Assembly (NCBI RefSeq): GCF_017642925.1
Contig: NZ_JAEPOL010000005.1
Coordinates: 1-64,000 of the forward strand
Length of the DNA stretch: 64,000 bases
From: Maricaulis sp.
GTDB taxonomy: Bacteria > Pseudomonadota > Alphaproteobacteria > Caulobacterales > Maricaulaceae
Direction of reading: 5' to 3'
Under the pieces are notes generated by a model. It was not told the DNA's origin and ran no database searches. It saw only the letters and a list, made by a program, of their open reading frames with translations. Shown here in pieces: positions 1 through 6,068 of this stretch; position 1 is the stretch's first letter; the number at the start of each line of letters is the position of its first letter. Both the position numbers and the translations under genes were made by a program.

Positions 1-28
1 TAAGTTTCCGATATCCGCTCCACAAACC

Positions 29-174
29 GTCATCCTGACGAAGGTCAGGACCCAGATCGTAAAGGGAGATTTGGGCCAGGCGGGCTCGGATCGTACTGCG
101 CCATCATGGGGGATAAGTGCGAGATCGCGACCACCCGGCTCTATGAACTGGGCCCTGACTTTCGTCAGGGTGAC
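29..174. repeat. inverted pair of GTCATCC-type palindromic repeats
   Basis: A roughly 28-base unit at 29-56 (GTCATCCTGACGAAGGTCAG, then GACCCAGA) recurs inverted at 148-174 with a few changes. Each unit carries its own hairpin: CCTGAC-GAAG-GTCAGG on the left and CCCTGAC-TTTC-GTCAGGG on the right. The changes within each stem are compensatory, so pairing is kept. Similar GTCATCCTGACGAAGG motifs are familiar from intergenic DNA of Caulobacterales and Hyphomonadaceae. The middle of the element shows no coding signal. Confidence 0.7.
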
Positions 175-261
175 GGTGCTTGGTGGCGGCGTTTGCGCTC
201 TGTCTTCCAACCGCCTCACTTTTTCCCGGACGGAGGCCCGCGCAAGCAGGCTGCAGATCCG

Positions 262-348
262 GGACCGACCGGAGATCGTTTCAAGCGATGAGCTTCCCGT
301 AGATCCCGGCTCTCCGCCCGGCCTTCGCCGGGCATTCGACCGGGAGAA
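262..348 (-). repeat. dispersed intergenic element, copy 1
   Basis: Read on the minus strand, this stretch matches 21312-21405 in order: TTCTCCCGG, a GC hairpin, the identical 16-mer GAGAGCCGGGATCTAC (here at 299-314), a ten-base CATCGCTTGA block, and TCTCC followed by GGTCCCGGA. The ten-base block is inverted relative to the other copy. The hairpin is GCCCGGCGAAGGCCGGGC. It looks like a small non-coding mobile or REP-like repeat. Confidence 0.65.
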
Positions 349-384
349 AACGAGGTCTTCAGGGGGGTGGTGGCTTCAGCACCC

Positions 385-407
385 CCTCTCCCCCGACCGG
401 GGAGAGG
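385..407. repeat. palindromic repeat CCTCTCCCC...GGGGAGAGG
   Basis: A perfect nine-base stem, CCTCTCCCC and GGGGAGAGG, around a short CGACC loop. It resembles the unit at 494-516. This kind of GGGGAGA palindrome is a common intergenic repeat in Alphaproteobacteria. There is no T-run behind it, and no gene ends here for it to terminate. Confidence 0.6.
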
Positions 408-493
408 AATCAAAGGTGAGAGGCGGCCGCGCAGCGGCCTGCTCAAGACTCGTCTCAGCGCTGCCGCGCGCCCCTCATCCGCCCTGCGGGCAC

Positions 494-516
494 CTTCTCC
501 CCGGACGGGGAGAAAG
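494..516. repeat. palindromic repeat TTCTCCCCG...CGGGGAGAA
   Basis: Stem TTCTCCCCG/CGGGGAGAA with a minimal loop, preceded by CGCCCTGCGGGCACC, itself a small palindrome. It is related to 385-407 and belongs to the same repeat cluster upstream of the TetR operon. Confidence 0.6.
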
Positions 517-586
517 AAAACTCAGCGCGATAATCAATAAAATTCAATTCTCTAACACCAGAACCCGTATGTAAGTAATTATTCAC

Positions 587-616
587 TTGCAATTCTACGA
601 ACACCATTTCATAAAA
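587..616 (+). promoter_or_regulatory. candidate promoter of the TetR-plsC operon
   Basis: TTGCAA at 587-592 and ATAAAA at 611-616, 18 bases apart, form a plausible sigma-70-type promoter in an AT-rich patch just upstream of the operon. The predicted transcript start would fall in or next to the palindrome at 621-634. Inferred from sequence only. Confidence 0.4.
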
Positions 617-620
617 TGCG

Positions 621-634
621 TGAATGATCGTTCA
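621..634. promoter_or_regulatory. palindromic operator for the adjacent TetR regulator
   Basis: TGAATGATCGTTCA is a near-perfect 14-base palindrome with one mismatched pair, typical in length and TGA...TCA ends of TetR/AcrR-family operators. It lies directly after the candidate -10 box and 28 bases before the preferred start at 663, so bound repressor would block initiation. An ATG inside it (624) is in frame with the regulator, which argues for the downstream start. Confidence 0.55.
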
Positions 635-662
635 CACGATCCTGCAACACGGGACGAAAGCG

Positions 663-1289
663 ATGACCGGAATGCTGAGAACTGACCTGTTCGACGGTGT
701 GGATGCCAATACCGGTGTGACGGCGAAGGCCGGTACGACCAAGGCGCGGATCGAGCGGGCAGCGCTGATGCTGTTTGCCCGGCACGGGATGGACGGGGTG
801 TCGATCAAGCAGATCGCCGGAGCCTGCGGCATATCCGACGGCGCCATGTATCGCCACTTCAAGTCCAAGGATGCGCTGGGCCGGCAGATGTTCGAGGCGA
901 TCCATGCCCGGCTGGAAAGCCTGGTGACAGACAATCTGGCCCCGGGCGCCTCGCTGGAGGATATCGCCCGTGCCCTCACCCGGGCCTATTGCCACCTGGC
1001 GCAGACCGATCCGGCGCAATTTGCCTTCCACCTCACCCACCGCAATTATTTCATCGCGGCGTCGGGCGATGGCGGGGCCGACCCGTCCGACCTGATGACG
1101 GCCTGTGTAGCCGACGCGATGGCGCGCGGCGAAATCCCCCAGGGCGATGCCGAACTGAAATCCGCCATGGCGCTGGGTGTGGTGATGCAGGCGGCGGAGT
1201 ATTCGCTCTACGGCCGGATCGCCAGACCGCTCACCTACTATGTGGACGACTTCACCCGCGCGATCATGGCCGTGCTGCACACCGCCTGA
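663..1289 (+). CDS. TetR/AcrR-family transcriptional regulator
   Basis: A 208-residue protein with an N-terminal TetR helix-turn-helix (about residues 25-70: ARIERAALMLFARHGMDGVS, then IKQIAGACGISDGAMYRHFK) and a variable ligand-binding C-terminal half. The ATG at 663 is preferred over 624 because the latter sits inside the likely operator and 663 has a GGGACGA stretch upstream. It is the first gene of a same-strand run with two acyltransferases and a lysophospholipid-type transporter, so it probably represses that operon and itself. The ligand is unknown; a fatty acid or acyl-CoA would fit the context but is a guess. Confidence 0.85.
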   Translation: MTGMLRTDLFDGVDANTGVTAKAGTTKARIERAALMLFARHGMDGVSIKQIAGACGISDGAMYRHFKSKDALGRQMFEAIHARLESLVTDNLAPGASLEDIARALTRAYCHLAQTDPAQFAFHLTHRNYFIAASGDGGADPSDLMTACVADAMARGEIPQGDAELKSAMALGVVMQAAEYSLYGRIARPLTYYVDDFTRAIMAVLHTA

Positions 1290-1334
1290 TCCACCCGATT
1301 TTCCAATGACTTCCAACAGCCAAGGGAGGCCGTG

Positions 1335-2108
1335 ATGCGGTCCTTCGTGTTCAACTGTGCCTACTGGTTCCTGTCCGGCGTCTACGCCATCCTCTGCGCC
1401 ATCTTGGCGCTCGTGCCCGGCCGCCGCGTGCTGATGCACGGTCTGCGCTCCTACTGCCGCGCCACGGTAATTCTGATGCGCGTCGTCTGCGGCATCCGCG
1501 TCGAGGTACGCGGCACGCCGCCGAAAGACCAGCCGGTGATCATCGGCGCCAAGCACCAGTCCTGGGGCGACGGCATCGTGATGATGGCCAAGTGCGGCGA
1601 TGTGAATTTCGTCTGCGGCGACCACATGCTGAAATTCCCGCTGATCGGCTGGGTGCTGAAACGCTGCGGCGCGATCGTGCTGTCCAATGGCGGCGGCGCG
1701 GAGGCGCAGAAGAGCCTGGCCGAGGGTATTGCCCGCTCGCAGGGCGAAGGCCGCCCGCGCCCGGTGCTGATCTATCCGGAGGGCCATCTCACCCCGGTCG
1801 GCGAAGGCTTGCGCTACCGGTCCGGCGTGTGGCGCCTGAGCCAGGCTCTGGACCGGCCGATCGTGCCCGTCGCCACCAATCTGGGCCAGTGCTGGCCGCT
1901 ACAGGGCTGGACCAAGTTTTCCGGCACGGCGGTGATCGAATTCATGGACCCGATCGCCCCAAGTGCCGACCGCGATGCGGTGCTGGCGGAACTGGAAAGC
2001 CGCGTCGAGGCCCGCTCGCGCGAACTGGAAGCGGAATACGCGGCCCGGTTTGCGCCGCGTGAAGAACGCGCGCAGTCTTCCAGCCGTCCGGTCCGGAGCT
2101 GCGCATGA
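1335..2108 (+). CDS. 1-acyl-glycerol-3-phosphate acyltransferase-like protein, copy 1
   Basis: A 257-residue PlsC-family membrane acyltransferase, which would move an acyl chain to lysophosphatidic acid or another lysolipid. An N-terminal membrane segment (about residues 5-25) is followed by the catalytic HX4D motif in KHQSWGD and a substrate block YPEGHLTPVGEG. Classical enzymes have PEGTR at the second block; here the T and R are replaced, so acceptor choice may differ. ATG at 1335 is chosen over GTG 1332 because GGGAGG is better spaced. It is homologous to the next gene (shared VRGTPP, QPVII, KHQSW, LIYPEG), a tandem duplication. Confidence 0.85.
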   Translation: MRSFVFNCAYWFLSGVYAILCAILALVPGRRVLMHGLRSYCRATVILMRVVCGIRVEVRGTPPKDQPVIIGAKHQSWGDGIVMMAKCGDVNFVCGDHMLKFPLIGWVLKRCGAIVLSNGGGAEAQKSLAEGIARSQGEGRPRPVLIYPEGHLTPVGEGLRYRSGVWRLSQALDRPIVPVATNLGQCWPLQGWTKFSGTAVIEFMDPIAPSADRDAVLAELESRVEARSRELEAEYAARFAPREERAQSSSRPVRSCA

Positions 2109-2144
2109 GACGCGGCCAGGGCCCGGCCGCACCCGGGGAGTGTC

Positions 2145-2882
2145 ATGCGATCGACCGTGTTCAACATCCTGTTCTATGCCTGTCTGGCCGTGTTCGTGCT
2201 GATCGCGGCCGCCCTGACCCTGCAACCCTCGCCCCGGCCCGTTCGCGCCGTCATGCGCACGGCCTGCCGCACGGTGCGCGGCCTGATGCGATGGGTGCTG
2301 GGTATCCGTATCCAGGTGCGCGGCACGCCACCGGCGGGCCAGCCGGTGATCATCGCCTCGAAACACCAGTCCTGGGCCGACGGTTTCATGATGATGGCGG
2401 TTACCGGCGATATCAATTTCATCATCGGCACGGCAATCGCCAAGTTTCCGCTGGTTGGCCGCATCGTCGCCCGTTCGGGCGCGACCATGGTCAACTCGCC
2501 CGGCGACCGCGCCTCGGACCAGTCGATGCAGGACGTGCTCAACCGCGCGGCCGACGATCCGCGCCCGCTGCTGATCTATCCGGAGGGCAATCTGGCCGCA
2601 GTCGGCGAGGCCAAGCGCTACAGGAAGGGCGTGCACCTCATGTATGAGACACTGAACCGCCCCGTCGTGCCCGTCGCCACCAATATGGGGCTGCGCTGGC
2701 CGAAGAATGAATGGGTCAAGCATCCCGGCCCGGCAGTGATCGCGTTTCTCGATCCGATCCCGCCGGGCCTGCCGCGCGATGCCTTCCTGCCGCGCCTGAT
2801 GACCACGATTGAAACCCGCACCCGCGCCCTGGAGGCCGAGGGCCTCGCGCAGGGGCGTACCGACACGGAGACAGTGTCATGA
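2145..2882 (+). CDS. 1-acyl-glycerol-3-phosphate acyltransferase-like protein, copy 2
   Basis: A 245-residue paralogue of the gene just upstream, with the same layout: N-terminal membrane helix, HX4D in KHQSWADG, and YPEGNLAAVGEA in place of the usual PEGTR block. The start is set by GGGGAG four bases before ATG 2145. Its stop overlaps the transporter start by four bases (ATGA), pointing to translational coupling. Two acyltransferases in one operon may handle different lysolipid or acyl substrates. Exact substrate not determinable here. Confidence 0.85.
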   Translation: MRSTVFNILFYACLAVFVLIAAALTLQPSPRPVRAVMRTACRTVRGLMRWVLGIRIQVRGTPPAGQPVIIASKHQSWADGFMMMAVTGDINFIIGTAIAKFPLVGRIVARSGATMVNSPGDRASDQSMQDVLNRAADDPRPLLIYPEGNLAAVGEAKRYRKGVHLMYETLNRPVVPVATNMGLRWPKNEWVKHPGPAVIAFLDPIPPGLPRDAFLPRLMTTIETRTRALEAEGLAQGRTDTETVS

Positions 2883-4201
2883 GTGCCAAGATTGCCGCCC
2901 GTCTGGTCACGCAGAAGCGTTTCCTGCCCCTGCTGGTCGCCCAGTCGCTGGGCGCCTTCAACGACAATTTCTTCCGCTATGCCCTGGTCACGCTGATCAC
3001 GTTCGAAGGCCTGACCCTGTTCGGGCTGGACCGGCTGACCCTGGTCTCGGTTGCCGCCTCGATGTTCACCGTGCCGATCTTCCTGTTCTCGGCCGTCGCC
3101 GGCCGCATGGCCGACAAGTTCGACCGCACGCGCATCATGCGTTTTGCCAAATTCGCCGAGATCTGGCTAATGGCGATCACGGCCCTGGGTTTCATCCTGG
3201 AACAGCCGCACCTGTTGATGACGGCGCTCTTCCTGATGGGCACGCAATCGGCCTTTTTCACCCCGGCCAAGAATTCCGCCCTGCCCACGCTTCTGACCGA
3301 CACCGAGCTGGTGCCTGCCAATGCGCTGATCTCCGGCCTGCTGAACGTTTCGGTGCTGATCGGCATCGGCACCGGCACCTGGCTGATCACCCAGTCCTTC
3401 GGACCGCAGGCCGTGGGCGGCGGGCTGGTCGTGATGGCGATCATCGGCTGGCTGGCGATCCGGCAATTGCCGCAAGCGCCCGCCTCGCAACCGGACATGC
3501 CGCTGACCGTCAACTTCATCGGCGAGACAATTCGCGTGCTGGGCTATGCGCTGAAAGCGCCGGCCGTGCTGCGGCCGCTGATGGGTGTGGCCTGGTTCTG
3601 GATGCTGGCCGCCTCGATCATCACGCTGATGCCGGTCTTCACGGCCTCGGTGCTGGGCGCGGACGAAACCGTCGTATTGCTTTTCTCGGCGCTGTTCACG
3701 GTCGGCGCGGCGATCGGTGCCATGGCGTGCGGCGCGCTGAGCGGTGACGGCGATGCCCTGCCCTTCTCGATCGCCGGTGCCTTCGGCGTCGTGATTTTCG
3801 CCGGGGATGTCGCCCTGCACACCTGGTCCAACCCGCTGACACCGGAAAGCGCGCCGCTGGTCTCTGCAAACGCCTTCCTGGCCGAGCCGGCCAATCTGCG
3901 CATCCTGATCGATCTGGGCATGGCCGCCGTGTCGGCCGGTCTCTTCGTGGTGCCCCTGCAGGCCATGGCCCAGCGCCGCGCACCGGCCGAGCTGCGCGGC
4001 CGGCTGCTGGCGGCGGGCGGGATTCTCAATGCCGCCACCGCGACCGCCGGACAATTCGTGCTGGCAGCCATCGCCGCCCTGACCCTGCCGATCCAGACCG
4101 CCTTCCTGGTGATCGCCGCGATCAGCCTGCTGGCGGGTCTGTTTATTCTCTGGCGGCAATCGCTGCGCTGGCGCTCCCCCCCCGACTCGCCTTCGAGATA
4201 G
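2879..4201 (+). CDS. MFS transporter, LplT/lysophospholipid-type
   Basis: A 440-residue major facilitator with about 12 hydrophobic segments. The N-terminal SLGAFNDNFFRYAL motif is characteristic of LplT and related lysophospholipid flippases, and AGRMADKFDRTRIMR is the MFS loop 2-3 motif. LplT moves lysophospholipids across the inner membrane for re-acylation, so co-operonic PlsC proteins make functional sense: the pair resembles a split version of the Aas-LplT repair system. Start overlaps the previous stop. Substrate is inferred from family and context. Confidence 0.8.
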   Translation: MSAKIAARLVTQKRFLPLLVAQSLGAFNDNFFRYALVTLITFEGLTLFGLDRLTLVSVAASMFTVPIFLFSAVAGRMADKFDRTRIMRFAKFAEIWLMAITALGFILEQPHLLMTALFLMGTQSAFFTPAKNSALPTLLTDTELVPANALISGLLNVSVLIGIGTGTWLITQSFGPQAVGGGLVVMAIIGWLAIRQLPQAPASQPDMPLTVNFIGETIRVLGYALKAPAVLRPLMGVAWFWMLAASIITLMPVFTASVLGADETVVLLFSALFTVGAAIGAMACGALSGDGDALPFSIAGAFGVVIFAGDVALHTWSNPLTPESAPLVSANAFLAEPANLRILIDLGMAAVSAGLFVVPLQAMAQRRAPAELRGRLLAAGGILNAATATAGQFVLAAIAALTLPIQTAFLVIAAISLLAGLFILWRQSLRWRSPPDSPSR

Positions 4202-4235
4202 TCAAAACGCTCGTACCACGCTAAACGGCGGCTCC

Positions 4236-5396
4236 ATGAATATAATCACGACGACAAAGGGCCTGGAAAAGGCCTGTGACGACCTCCTCCAGAATCCCTA
4301 CATGGCTGTCGACACCGAGTTCATGCGTGAAACGGTGTACTGGCCGCAGCTCTGCCTGATACAGGCGGCCGGCGGCCCGACGGAAGTCATTATCGACCCG
4401 CTGGCTGACGGTCTCGACCTGGAACCCTTCTGGGAGCTGATGGCGGATGAGCGGATCATCAAGGTCTTCCATGCTGCACGGCAGGACCTGGAGATCTTCT
4501 TCCACCGCGGCGGCGACAGCCTGATCCCGCATCCGATGTTCGACAGCCAGGTCGCCGCCATGGCGCTGGGCCTGGGCGACTCGATTGCCTATGACGCGCT
4601 GGTGAAGGCGCTGCTGAAACGCCCGATCGACAAGGGTCCGCGCTTCACCGACTGGTCGCGCCGCCCGCTGAGCGACGCCCAGCTGGAATACGCCATGGCC
4701 GACGTGACCCATCTGCGCGATCTCTACCCGATCATGCAGGAGCGCCTGGAGAAGAAGGGCCGGGCCGAATGGCTGGCCGAGGAAATGAAAATCCTCACCA
4801 ATCCGGACACCTACCGCCTCGATCCCGAAGAGAGCTGGCGCCGGATGAAGCTGCGCAAGAATTCGCCCAAATGGCTGGCGGCGCTGCGTGCCGCTGCCGC
4901 CTGGCGCGAGACCGAGGCCCAGACCCGGGACATGCCGCGCCAGCGCGTGATGAAGGATGATGCGATCTACGAGATCGCCGGTGTCGCGCCGACAACGCCG
5001 GACCAGCTCACCGGGCTGCGCGCCGTGCCGAAAGGCTTCGAGCGCTCCTCGCCGGCCCGCCGCCTGTTCGAGAAAATGTCGGCTGCCCTGGCCGCGCCGG
5101 AATCATACGCACCGAAATACGAAAAGTCCGCACCGCCGCCGCAGGGCACGGGGCCGACCGTGGAATTGCTCAAAGTGCTGCTGAAATTCGTCGCCGAGGA
5201 TGCCGGTGTCGCGCCGCGCCTGATCGCCACCGTGCCGGATCTCGAAAAGATCGCCAGTGGCGATGACGAAGATGTCGCCGCGATGACCGGCTGGCGGCGC
5301 GACGTGTTCGGCGAACCGGCCCGCCGTCTCAAACGGGGCGAACTGTCGCTGACGCTGAAGGACGGCAAGGTCTGCGTTTCCGAGGTGAAAGCCTAG
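4236..5396 (+). CDS. rnd: ribonuclease D
   Basis: A 386-residue 3'-5' exoribonuclease that trims tRNA and other structured RNA 3' ends. The DEDDy exonuclease residues are visible: D and E in VDTEFMRE (about residue 22), D in FHAARQDLEIF, and Y/D in YAMADVTHL. An HRDC domain follows (about residues 205-290), as in family members. Length is normal. It lies 34 bases after the transporter but has no functional tie to it. Confidence 0.93.
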   Translation: MNIITTTKGLEKACDDLLQNPYMAVDTEFMRETVYWPQLCLIQAAGGPTEVIIDPLADGLDLEPFWELMADERIIKVFHAARQDLEIFFHRGGDSLIPHPMFDSQVAAMALGLGDSIAYDALVKALLKRPIDKGPRFTDWSRRPLSDAQLEYAMADVTHLRDLYPIMQERLEKKGRAEWLAEEMKILTNPDTYRLDPEESWRRMKLRKNSPKWLAALRAAAAWRETEAQTRDMPRQRVMKDDAIYEIAGVAPTTPDQLTGLRAVPKGFERSSPARRLFEKMSAALAAPESYAPKYEKSAPPPQGTGPTVELLKVLLKFVAEDAGVAPRLIATVPDLEKIASGDDEDVAAMTGWRRDVFGEPARRLKRGELSLTLKDGKVCVSEVKA

Positions 5397-5423
5397 AGCG
5401 ATCAGGTGATCACGCTTTAGGCC
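5391..5423. terminator. hairpin spanning two convergent stop codons
   Basis: GCCTAGAGCGATCA and TGATCACGCTTTAGGC form an imperfect stem of about 14 pairs. The stop of rnd (TAG, 5394-5396) lies in the left arm and the stop of the facing gene (TAA on the minus strand, 5417-5419) in the right arm. It is placed like a bidirectional terminator, although it lacks a long T-run. Confidence 0.5.
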
Positions 5424-6004
5424 AAAGGCTTGAGCCTCGCATCCCAGGCACTGCCGCCATTGGCATAGAGCGGCAGGCCCGGCGGTGGCAGCAGGATGTT
5501 GTTCCAGTAGACATGCACCAGATCGCGCAAGGGGTCGTCGAGACGCTCAATGAGGCCGCGCGCCAGTTCCGGCATGGCGAAGAAGACAAACTCGCCCAGC
5601 GAACAGCACAGCCAGCTCTCGAAACCCGACGCCGGGCCGTCCGGATCATAGGGGTTCGGGACGGCCGTGGTGCACAATGTGTGGAAGCGGACATAATCCT
5701 CGACGTCCCAGCCGGCAAAGTCGAGGCAGTCGGACGGTGTGCGCAGATGATCGTGGATCGCCTCGCGCCAGCCGGCTTCGGCTGCACGGTCCGGCCAGGT
5801 CTCGCGCAAAAACTCAGCCACCGCGCCAGCCGGATTTCGAAGGACAAGGCCGGGGTGTTCACCGCTGCCGCCGCCGATAACCAAACCGCCGCGCGGACAG
5901 GAAAACTCCTGCGGCGGACCGTCGATATCTTCAAGCGGGCGGTAAACCGGCAAATAGCCGAAATAGCCCACAAGCTGGTGTTTATAGCCGTCGATAAAGC
6001 TCAC
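5417..6004 (-). CDS. hypothetical protein, 195 aa
   Basis: I do not recognise a family. The 195-residue product is soluble-looking, acidic and rich in aromatic residues, with a GGLVIGGGSGEHPGL stretch near residue 40 and WNNILLPPPGLPLY near the end. There is no signal peptide or membrane segment. The start is a GTG with AAGGGA nine bases upstream; codon use matches neighbours. It faces rnd and is separated from the diguanylate cyclase gene by 64 bases, so it may be its own unit. Confidence 0.65.
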   Translation of the reverse strand: MSFIDGYKHQLVGYFGYLPVYRPLEDIDGPPQEFSCPRGGLVIGGGSGEHPGLVLRNPAGAVAEFLRETWPDRAAEAGWREAIHDHLRTPSDCLDFAGWDVEDYVRFHTLCTTAVPNPYDPDGPASGFESWLCCSLGEFVFFAMPELARGLIERLDDPLRDLVHVYWNNILLPPPGLPLYANGGSAWDARLKPLA

Positions 6005-6068
6005 GCCGCCATCCCTTGCGATCCGTCCCGTCCCAGATAACGCGCAGCGCGTGCTGTGGCGAGCCCGG

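Larger units (their letters stand above)
1..586. other. gene-free, repeat-rich intergenic stretch
   Basis: No reading frame here looks like a gene: the possible frames have no recognisable domains, no convincing ribosome site, and run through palindromes. The stretch instead holds at least four palindromic elements (29-174, 262-348, 385-407, 494-516), listed separately. The last 60 bases before the TetR gene are clearly more AT-rich than the surroundings and carry its promoter. Confidence 0.7.

Noticed and set aside
71-574. A 167-residue plus-strand ORF in the first repeat region
   Set aside because: It runs through palindromic repeats, has no domain or ribosome site, and its residue mix is that of GC-rich non-coding DNA.
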